Origin: Dehalococcoidia bacterium
GTDB taxonomy: Bacteria; Chloroflexota; Dehalococcoidia; JACVQG01
Reading direction: 5' to 3'
DNA length: 5,007 nt
Assembly: GCA_015661045.1 (NCBI GenBank)
Contig: JACVQG010000136.1
Location: 1 to 5,007 of the forward strand
Numbering within the stretch: the stretch's first letter is position 1; every line of letters starts with the position of its first letter. A model generated the notes under the pieces. That model did not search any database. It was not told where the DNA came from and saw nothing but the letters and a program-made list of their open reading frames with translations. Positions 1-4,656 of the stretch are shown piece after piece. The translations under genes and the position numbers were made by a program.

Positions 1-1
1 C

Positions 2-367
2 CAGTTGATTACACCCCATGGCAAACGGCGGGCACTCGGCCAGTTTGATACCCTTCCCTGGCTCCGGGAGTCTATGCCACAGACAGTATGCTTAAATAAT
101 GCAGATGCCGGGGCAAGGGGTATTAAAGATGGCGATATGGTACGGGTGTACAATGACCGCGGTGTGTTGTCGCTTCCCGTAAAGGTAACCCAAAGGATTA
201 TGCCTGGAGTTGTGCTGATAGAGTCTGGCGCCTGGTACAACCCCGATAAGGACGGGGTTGACCGCGGTGGAAATACCAATGTGCTTATCAGCGACGAGCC
301 GTCGGCAGGCGGGCATTTTTCCTATAATAATTGCCTGGTTGAGGTTAGAAAAGACACAGTAAGCTAA
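2..367 (+). CDS. DMSO-reductase-family molybdopterin oxidoreductase, catalytic subunit, C-terminal fragment (5' end outside window)
   Basis: This is the last 121 codons of a large molybdoenzyme subunit. The reading frame is open to the left edge, so the TTG at base 5 is an internal Leu and not a start. What is seen is the typical C-terminal molybdopterin-dinucleotide-binding domain of DmsA-like enzymes. It begins with a TPH segment (residues 4-6) and a QFD-x-x-PWL motif (14-20), followed by an N-x-x-DA-x-x-RGI-x-DGD-x-V turn and a V-x-x-RIMPGVV strand. It ends with a GAWY segment and the run GVDRGGNTNVL, which packs around the cofactor in this family. The family reduces or oxidises S-oxides, N-oxides and other substrates with a bis-MGD molybdenum centre; the substrate cannot be told from this end. 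TAA is at 365-367. No iron-sulfur (DmsB-like) subunit gene follows; the next gene is convergent. A GTAG-headed hairpin starts 9 nt after the stop. Confidence 0.9.
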   Translation, partial: QLITPHGKRRALGQFDTLPWLRESMPQTVCLNNADAGARGIKDGDMVRVYNDRGVLSLPVKVTQRIMPGVVLIESGAWYNPDKDGVDRGGNTNVLISDEPSAGGHFSYNNCLVEVRKDTVS

Positions 368-376
368 CTTTTACAG

Positions 377-458
377 GTAGGGTTCCAATTGTCGAAGGGG
401 ACCCGATGCATCGAGCCCTCCCCCTGTTCCCAGGGCGAACACACAGGTTCGCCCCTAC
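377..458. repeat. REP/BIME-like paired inverted repeats in convergent spacer
   Basis: On the plus strand GTAG (377-380) is followed directly by an imperfect 6-bp stem with one G:T pair, 381-386 with 398-403. On the minus strand GTAG (458-455) is followed directly by a perfect 8-bp stem, 447-454 with 433-440, around a 6-nt loop. A 10-bp perfect palindrome CGATGCATCG (404-413) lies between them. Two GTAG-headed hairpins facing each other are the architecture of a BIME (paired REPs). It sits between the convergent molybdoenzyme and bicupin A genes. No T-run follows the stems, so an intrinsic terminator is not supported, though the stems could protect 3' ends. Confidence 0.5.
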
Positions 459-560
459 GGGTTGTTGCGAATCTGTAAGGGTATCCGCGTCTAATAAAAA
501 AATGTCGTTTAGTCAGATTGTCCGCACCCGGGTTTATTCAACTATTGTTGCCAAAAGAGT
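459..560. other. Gene-free remainder of the convergent spacer
   Basis: About 100 nt lie between the paired hairpins and the bicupin A stop. A run of seven A on the plus strand (about 496-502) would be a T-run for minus-strand transcripts leaving bicupin A. I could not find a convincing stem directly before it, so I do not call a terminator. No small ORF with coding character is seen. Confidence 0.4.
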
Positions 561-1679
561 TTATCCCTTCCACCCCGGGGCGTCTGCAAAGTGTTCAAAT
601 CCGCCATGCCCGCAGTAATGATAAAGGCGGGACTGCACAGAGAAGAACCTGCTTGGATTGCGGGGGTCTGAGTTAAAGTGTTGATGTACGGTGTTCACTG
701 GAATGAACACTACGTCATCCTTTTCCCACTCCCATCTAACCCCATCATGGATATCGTATCCCCTGCCTTCCAAGATATAGTGCACCTCTTCGCTCACATG
801 CCGGTGTTTTCCTGAAGCCCCGGACGGCGGCAACTCCTGTAAAAAGGCATCAAACAGGAGCAATCCGGACGGAACATTGGGGTGGGCCAGGTATTTTAAC
901 CGGCCCATGGGTGTCTCCTCCCAGGAATGGTCTTTCGCTTTAATAATGCGGGGCGCTGCCTGCCGCCAGCTAATCTGATCGCCAAGGGTGCGCCGGTAAA
1001 AATCATAGTTATTTTTAGGTTCCCCCAGGAATGGTAAGGCGGTCCTGGCATCCATGAGCTTCTGCAAATTCGCATTGAACCCAAACCGTATTTCCTGGCC
1101 CTCTTTTGTCGTATAGCCCACCACCCGTCCCTGTTCATCCCGTAAAACCTGGGCGTTTTCAGGTGGCTGGTAATTGGGGTGCATCTCTATTTGTTCGGTG
1201 GACTGAATCCCCAGGAGGTCAAAAAAATCGGCGGGAGTGCAATAAAAAACTGATACCCAATTTTTTGAGTCATTACAGTGCTGGTGGATGCAGTAGGTGG
1301 GGACACACGCCAGATCGCCGGTCTCAAAGGGGAATTTCACTCCATCGTGTAGTTCGTAGCCTTCCCCTTCAATCACATAAAGCAGGGCTTCGTTATAATG
1401 GCGGTGTTTACCACCTTTGCCCATAGGAGGCAGGAGTTGCTTGGCTACAGTCATGCTTCCAACGGGCGCGTTAGCATAATGATGGCCGGGCCCCCAGTGA
1501 ACATAATGTTTTCTGTATGCCTGAGCGCCCTGTTTCCATGGTACCTCTTTATCTTTAAGCACGTGGGGAAGGGCAGCCCGCTTCTCCCGATCCGCCTGCA
1601 AATGTAACCAGCCTTCCTCGTTGCTCCGCTCATAGACTACAGGTTCTGTTTCCTGATGCCGCTCCAGTTGCTTTTCCAT
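561..1679 (-). CDS. Bicupin (two-domain cupin) protein A, probable metal-dependent enzyme
   Basis: A 372-residue soluble protein with no signal peptide, built of two cupin barrels. Barrel 1 (about residues 74-148) has the ligand motif H92-x-H94-x-x-E97 and then P127 and H132-Q-H134-x-N136. Barrel 2 (about 274-350) has H292-x-H294-x-x-E297, P327 and H332-Q-H334-x-N336. The two sets are exactly 200 residues apart, which points to internal duplication. Both sites look able to bind a divalent metal. Bicupins include ring-cleaving dioxygenases (gentisate, 1-hydroxy-2-naphthoate type), decarboxylases and isomerases; the reaction here is unknown. ATG at 1679 is chosen because the paralogue starts at the identical residue. 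A GAGGT with an 11-nt gap, or AAGAAG with a 5-nt gap, could serve as its ribosome site. It is the last gene of the probable operon, 98 nt after the binding-protein gene. It is about 74% identical to bicupin B over 369 ungapped positions (hand count). TAA is at 561-563. Confidence 0.85.
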   Translation of the reverse strand: MEKQLERHQETEPVVYERSNEEGWLHLQADREKRAALPHVLKDKEVPWKQGAQAYRKHYVHWGPGHHYANAPVGSMTVAKQLLPPMGKGGKHRHYNEALLYVIEGEGYELHDGVKFPFETGDLACVPTYCIHQHCNDSKNWVSVFYCTPADFFDLLGIQSTEQIEMHPNYQPPENAQVLRDEQGRVVGYTTKEGQEIRFGFNANLQKLMDARTALPFLGEPKNNYDFYRRTLGDQISWRQAAPRIIKAKDHSWEETPMGRLKYLAHPNVPSGLLLFDAFLQELPPSGASGKHRHVSEEVHYILEGRGYDIHDGVRWEWEKDDVVFIPVNTVHQHFNSDPRNPSRFFSVQSRLYHYCGHGGFEHFADAPGWKG

Positions 1680-1725
1680 AAATTCTTCTTACCTCTATTC
1701 CTGTCTCTGTCTCTATGATTTATTT

Positions 1726-1756
1726 GGTGGGTTACGCTTCGCTTCACCCACCCTAC
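1726..1756 (-). repeat. REP-like hairpin in the spacer between binding protein and bicupin A
   Basis: Read on the minus strand, GTAG (1756-1753) is followed directly by a 7-bp perfect stem, GGTGGGT (1752-1746) with ACCCACC (1732-1726). The loop region contains a tandem GAAGC/GAAGC. It begins 21 nt after the stop codon of the binding-protein gene and lies 46 nt before the bicupin A start. No T-run follows, so it is more likely a REP-type element or mRNA-stabilising stem than a terminator. Confidence 0.5.
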
Positions 1757-1777
1757 ACTCTGTCTCTTTCCGTGTCT

Positions 1778-2923
1778 CTATTGCCGTCCCCATAGCTTGT
1801 TTAGCCACTGTTGCTGAAATAGTTTGGCAGCGTCATCGGTGTCCTCATTAGTAGTGAGAACAGGCCGCCTGGGTTTAATCCGCCCGGCTTCCGGGCGAAA
1901 GTCGGTGACATCCTTGCGGACGGAGCCTACACTGGCAGCTTTGGCCCAAACAGTCTGGCCCTCCGGCGATATGAACCAGTTAATGAACACCTTCGCGGCG
2001 TTGGGGTGAGGTCCACCGTTGATAGCTGACACCACCGTTAGGCTCATCACTGTGCCGTCGCGGTCTATGTTTTTAATGGGCGCCCCCTGGGCGATAAACT
2101 GGCTGTAGACCGAGTCTGTAGCTGAGAAGGTGATGGCGCGTTCACCCCTGGAGAGCATGGCGGCATCATCTGGATAGTTGCTGGAATACCTTATATCCTG
2201 TTTGTACAGAGCCTTAATATAGTCCTCATCTATCATCTTCTCCCTTAATAACGGGATAAAGATGTTAAGTAATCCAGCGCTGGTAGTCGGATTGGTAGCC
2301 AGCATCTTGCCTTTCCACTTTGGGTCCAGGTAATCTTTCCAATCCTTGGGTTCTTCTCCAGGCTTGACCAGGTTAGTATTAACCCAGGCGCCATAGGTAG
2401 TAAAGTTAAAGCCAATTAGATGTTTATCCTGCGGATCTAACCCCAGGATGTCGGCTACCCATACATTCTTATCTTGTAATGCCTGTAATTCGTTGGCTAC
2501 GCCGGTTGTAAGGCCTTCTCCTTTAAGGAGCTTAACGTTAGCGGGATTGTTATCCATTACATCCCCTACGATCCCTCCAATGCGTTTTTCGGTGCGTAGC
2601 CTTTGGATGAACTCTGCCCCTTTCCCTGTGATAATATCAACGTGGATGCCATACCGGTCTTTAAAAGCCTGGCTCATGGCTAACCCAATATCTCCCGTAA
2701 GGTTATACGAATAAACCGTTACCATGCCTTCTTTCTTAGCCGCTTCCACAATTTTTGCCCAAGCGGCGTCTTGAGAAGTGGGAGGTGAGACGTTGGATGT
2801 GGGCGCAGATACAGGGGCAGGTAACGCAGGTGACGGAGGTGTGGCAGGAGTGGTGTTGGGGGAGCACGCCGCCATAATCATAAGCGTGATAAAGCCTATC
2901 GACATAAAAAGATAGCTTTTCAT
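1778..2923 (-). CDS. Extracellular solute-binding lipoprotein (ABC-transporter periplasmic-binding family, Fe(III)/family-1-like fold)
   Basis: A 381-residue lipoprotein. Residues 1-20 form a lipoprotein signal (K2, hydrophobic 4-17, lipobox M17-A-A-C20). A Pro/Thr/Ser-rich tether of about 30 residues follows, and the binding domain runs from about 53 to the end. Family hallmarks are AAKKEG-x-VTVY (61-71), a W-K-D-x-LDPKWKGK segment (195-206), a RGERAITF strand (259-266), a GAP-x-x-x-x-x-x-DGTV turn (280-292), and PHPNAAK-x-F-x-NW-x-x-SPEGQ (305-323). Such proteins deliver iron, other metals, or small organic or sulfonate ligands to a permease. The paired Tyr that binds Fe in FbpA is not evident, so an organic ligand is at least as likely. 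ATG at 2923 is preferred over an in-frame ATG at 2983. It has an AAGGAGG site 7 nt upstream and puts the signal peptide at the N-terminus, whereas the longer start would translate the 30-bp palindrome. No permease or ATPase gene is in the window. TAG is at 1778-1780. Confidence 0.9.
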   Translation of the reverse strand: MKSYLFMSIGFITLMIMAACSPNTTPATPPSPALPAPVSAPTSNVSPPTSQDAAWAKIVEAAKKEGMVTVYSYNLTGDIGLAMSQAFKDRYGIHVDIITGKGAEFIQRLRTEKRIGGIVGDVMDNNPANVKLLKGEGLTTGVANELQALQDKNVWVADILGLDPQDKHLIGFNFTTYGAWVNTNLVKPGEEPKDWKDYLDPKWKGKMLATNPTTSAGLLNIFIPLLREKMIDEDYIKALYKQDIRYSSNYPDDAAMLSRGERAITFSATDSVYSQFIAQGAPIKNIDRDGTVMSLTVVSAINGGPHPNAAKVFINWFISPEGQTVWAKAASVGSVRKDVTDFRPEAGRIKPRRPVLTTNEDTDDAAKLFQQQWLNKLWGRQ

Positions 2924-2930
2924 TAAACAA

Positions 2931-2937
2931 CCTCCTT
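2931..2937 (-). promoter_or_regulatory. Strong ribosome binding site of the solute-binding lipoprotein
   Basis: On the minus strand AAGGAGG lies 7 nt before ATG 2923. It is the best Shine-Dalgarno match in the window, far stronger than those before either bicupin, and it decides the start of this gene. It suggests the binding protein is translated more highly than its operon partners, as is usual for such proteins. Confidence 0.85.
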
Positions 2938-2948
2938 TTTTTACATCC

Positions 2949-2978
2949 AGTAGGGGCACAGCATGCTGTGCCCCTACT
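2949..2978. repeat. Perfect 30-bp palindrome (REP-like) between bicupin B and the binding-protein gene
   Basis: All 30 bases are self-complementary, and the element starts GTAG and ends CTAC at 2950-2977. In RNA it would fold as a hairpin of about 13 bp with a 4-nt loop. It sits 14 nt after the bicupin B stop and 11 nt before the ribosome site of the downstream gene. It could shield the 3' end of the upstream message, or set the 5' end of the downstream one as REP elements do in other binding-protein operons. There is no T-tract of terminator type on its minus-strand exit side (AAAAAAA follows instead). Symmetric binding by a dimeric regulator is an alternative. Confidence 0.75.
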
Positions 2979-2992
2979 CTCATCTCCCATAT

Positions 2993-4102
2993 CTATTTCG
3001 GGGCATCCTCCATATGTTCAAAACCACCATGACCCATGTAATGATAAAGGCGTGACTGCACAGATACAAACCGGGCCGGGTTACGGGTATCGGCATTAAA
3101 ATGCTGGTGGACCGTGTTCACCGGCATGAATACCACATCGTCCTTATCCCAATCCCAACGTACTCCATCGTGGAAATCATATCCCCGTCCTTCAAGGATG
3201 AGGTGGACCTCTTCGCTGACGTGCCGGTGCTTCCCCGACGCTCCGCCCGGGGGTAGCTCCTGAATAAAAGTATCGAAAAGCAGCAAGCCAGAGTTGGTGT
3301 TGGGGTGGGAAAGGTATTTAATTCTCCCCATCCGCGTATCCTCCCAGGGCCGTTCATTACCCTTTATTATGCGGATAGCGGACTGCCGCCAGCGGATTTG
3401 TTCGCTGAGGGTGCGCACATAAAAGTCGTAATTGTTCCTGACCTCTCCCTGGAACTGGCCAGACTTCTTAGCATCCATTAATAGCTGCAACTCTTCATTA
3501 AGCCCGAAACGTATTTCCAGTCCCTCCGGTGTTTTGTATCCCACTACCTGCCCCTTTTGGTCTTTTAAAATCTGCGAGTTTTCCGGAGGCCGGTAGTTGG
3601 GGTGCATCTCTATTTGCTCTGTGGACTGGATACCTAAAAAATCGCAGAAATCGTAACCGGTGCAGTAGAAGACATTGACCCAGTTTTTTGAGTCATTGCA
3701 ATGCTGGTGTATGCAGTAGGTGGGGACGCATACCAGGTCTCCGGCTGCAAAGGGGTATTTTACACCATCGTGCATCTCGTAACCTTCCCCTTCCACGATA
3801 TACAGCAGGGCCTCGTTGTAGTGACGGTGCTTGCCCCCTTTACCCAACGGCGGCAGGAGTTGCTTGGCTACGGTCATGCTGCCGATAGGGGCAAGGCTAT
3901 AACGATTGCCGAGACCCCCGTGGGCAAAGTGCTTTCTGTAGGCCTGGGCGCTTTGTTCCCATGGGACATCCTTGTCTTTTTTAACGTGAGGTATGGCTGC
4001 CCGTTTCTGTTTATTTTTTTGCTCCCGCAGCCAACTCTCCTCCGAGCTTCGCGCATAGATGACTGGCTCTGACTCGGGTCGTCTTTCCGATTGTTTTTCC
4101 AT
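2993..4102 (-). CDS. Bicupin (two-domain cupin) protein B, paralogue of bicupin A
   Basis: A 369-residue soluble protein that aligns without gaps to bicupin A (273 of 369 identical by hand count). Both cupin cores keep all ligand residues at the same numbers: H92, H94, E97, P127, H132, H134, N136, and the same set plus 200. Identity is highest around the metal sites (residues 71-140 and 271-360). It is lowest at 61-70 and in the interdomain stretch 211-220, where substrate specificity could have changed. Synonymous codons differ widely even where the protein is identical, so the duplication is old and both copies have been under selection. It is the first gene of the probable operon and is followed 69 nt later by the binding-protein gene. 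ATG at 4102 starts the shared MEKQ N-terminus. No strong ribosome site precedes it. The next upstream gene on this strand ends 554 nt away, so a promoter probably lies in that gap. The reaction is unknown. Confidence 0.85.
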   Translation of the reverse strand: MEKQSERRPESEPVIYARSSEESWLREQKNKQKRAAIPHVKKDKDVPWEQSAQAYRKHFAHGGLGNRYSLAPIGSMTVAKQLLPPLGKGGKHRHYNEALLYIVEGEGYEMHDGVKYPFAAGDLVCVPTYCIHQHCNDSKNWVNVFYCTGYDFCDFLGIQSTEQIEMHPNYRPPENSQILKDQKGQVVGYKTPEGLEIRFGLNEELQLLMDAKKSGQFQGEVRNNYDFYVRTLSEQIRWRQSAIRIIKGNERPWEDTRMGRIKYLSHPNTNSGLLLFDTFIQELPPGGASGKHRHVSEEVHLILEGRGYDFHDGVRWDWDKDDVVFMPVNTVHQHFNADTRNPARFVSVQSRLYHYMGHGGFEHMEDAPK

Positions 4103-4165
4103 AATGCTCGCTTTCTATTCCTTATTTATGTCCCTATATTCCTACGAAAATAACGATTGGTATAT

Positions 4166-4216
4166 GTAGTTGCCCGATTTATCGGGCTGACATTGCCTCA
4201 TGAATCAGGCAACTAC
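4166..4216. repeat. GTAG-bounded REP/BIME-like element
   Basis: The outer arms GTAGTTGCC (4166-4174) and GGCAACTAC (4208-4216) are perfectly complementary over 9 bp. Two alternative hairpins sit inside: CCCGATTTATCGGG (4173-4186), and TTGCCT (4193-4198) pairing with AGGCAA (4207-4212), which abuts the GTAG of the minus strand. The long-range stem and the two local stems share bases and cannot form together. Confidence 0.55.
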
Positions 4217-4252
4217 GTGTGCCGGCCACCGCGCATTTTCATACTTCGTGGT

Positions 4253-4269
4253 GCCCTCTGCAAGAGGGC
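4253..4269. repeat. Short hairpin
   Basis: GCCCTCT (4253-4259) and AGAGGGC (4263-4269) make a 7-bp stem with a 3-nt loop. No T-run is present on either side. It is not GTAG-headed. Confidence 0.5.
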
Positions 4270-4309
4270 GTGGATGATTGCCTCGAAAATAGACAAATTC
4301 CCGATTGTC

Positions 4310-4366
4310 GTAGGGTCAGGTTTTTAACCTGACCGCCCGGCGGGCGGGTTCGAAACCCGCACCTAC
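4310..4366. repeat. GTAG-bounded double-hairpin (BIME-like) element
   Basis: The outer arms are GTAGG (4310-4314) and CCTAC (4362-4366). On the plus strand GTAG is followed at once by a perfect 9-bp stem, GGTCAGGTT (4314-4322) with AACCTGACC (4326-4334). On the minus strand GTAG plus two bases leads into a perfect 7-bp stem, 4354-4360 with 4344-4350. A 5-bp CGCCC/GGGCG stem (4334-4338 with 4342-4346) lies in the middle. Two hairpins in opposite orientation, each headed by GTAG, match BIME organisation. The right half resembles a tRNA T-arm (GGTTCGAAACC), but no tRNA is present. Confidence 0.6.
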
Positions 4367-4431
4367 ATTAAAAAATACCTCTTTTTATCATTCGTGGGAG
4401 TCCCGATAAATTGCCCCTCCCTCTAAATCTC

Positions 4432-4454
4432 TCCCCTAATGGAGCGAGAGGGGA
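4432..4454. repeat. Inverted repeat in CT-rich tract
   Basis: TCCCCT (4432-4437) pairs with AGGGGA (4449-4454), a 6-bp stem with an 11-nt loop. It lies in a CT-rich stretch with further CTCCC units on both sides, suggesting a decayed repeat. Confidence 0.4.
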
Positions 4455-4489
4455 TTCTCAGGAAATAAAACTCCTCCGGACCTGTCGGG

Positions 4490-4514
4490 TCTCCCCCTTT
4501 TTCAAAGGGGGAGA
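4490..4514. repeat. Perfect 11-bp hairpin
   Basis: TCTCCCCCTTT (4490-4500) and AAAGGGGGAGA (4504-4514) pair perfectly around a 3-nt loop. It is the longest stem in this spacer. It lacks a U-run on either exit side, so it is listed as a repeat rather than a terminator. Confidence 0.6.
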
Positions 4515-4536
4515 TTAAAACCTCTCCCTTTCTTAA

Positions 4537-4554
4537 ATCCCGATTCATCGGGAT
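4537..4554. repeat. CCCGAT-type palindrome
   Basis: ATCCCGAT (4537-4544) and ATCGGGAT (4547-4554) form a perfect stem with a 2-nt centre (7 bp with 4-nt loop if folded). Its 14-nt core differs at one base from the core at 4173-4186 and resembles those at 4626-4639 and 402-415. Confidence 0.55.
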
Positions 4555-4624
4555 GAGCTTGCCGAAGGGGAGATTGATAGGGATTTACTATGAAAGTAAA
4601 CATCCTTATTTTCATCTTTATCGG

Positions 4625-4640
4625 TCCCGATTTTTCGGGA
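4625..4640 (-). repeat. CCCGAT-type hairpin just downstream of the MmgE/PrpD-family gene
   Basis: TCCCGA (4625-4630) and TCGGGA (4635-4640) form a 6-bp stem with a 4-nt loop, 16 nt past the stop codon of the minus-strand gene ending at 4657. The minus-strand sequence after the stem has no T-run, so it may be a 3'-end stem or a repeat copy rather than a classical terminator. Confidence 0.45.
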
Positions 4641-4656
4641 TGGGTGGTTTCCCGGC

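Larger units (their letters stand above)
4103..4656. other. 554-bp intergenic region dense in inverted repeats, no gene found
   Basis: This region separates the MmgE/PrpD-family gene from bicupin B. No reading frame here has coding character. It contains at least seven short inverted repeats of several types, listed separately, plus CT-rich tracts (4413-4437 and 4521-4530) that look like decayed repeat copies. The 60 nt next to bicupin B are AT-rich and are the likely promoter area, but no clear -35/-10 pair stands out. Confidence 0.6.

Noticed and set aside
406..618. Small plus-strand reading frame of 70 codons
   Set aside because: It crosses the hairpin repeats and runs into the antisense of the bicupin A 3' end. 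It has no ribosome site and no protein-like composition.
561..1679. Specific call as gentisate 1,2-dioxygenase
   Set aside because: Length and two-barrel form are similar. However, both barrels here keep Glu-containing full ligand sets and the flanking sequences do not show features I can tie to that enzyme.
2924..2983. Longer start (ATG at 2983) for the solute-binding lipoprotein
   Set aside because: The 20 extra residues would be encoded largely by the 30-bp palindrome and would bury the lipoprotein signal peptide internally. The ATG at 2923 has an AAGGAGG at good spacing.
3701..4072. Plus-strand open frame of 123 codons antisense to bicupin B
   Set aside because: It is a shadow of a strongly conserved coding frame on the other strand and shows no domain or start signal. 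A similar antisense frame over bicupin A follows from the shared coding sequence.
4103..4170. Sigma-70 promoter for the bicupin operon
   Set aside because: The AT-rich stretch has several TATA-like hexamers on the minus strand, but none has a convincing -35 partner at 16-18 nt.
4300..4375. tRNA gene
   Set aside because: Only a T-arm-like hairpin and an acceptor-like end are present. There is no D-arm and no seven-base anticodon loop, and the bounded unit is only 57 nt.
4490..4514. Intrinsic terminator
   Set aside because: The 11-bp stem is strong, but neither strand has a T-run after it. The sequence looks like a dispersed repeat.
4166..4554. CRISPR array
   Set aside because: The repeats differ from each other in sequence and length, are irregularly spaced, and have no unique spacers of constant size.
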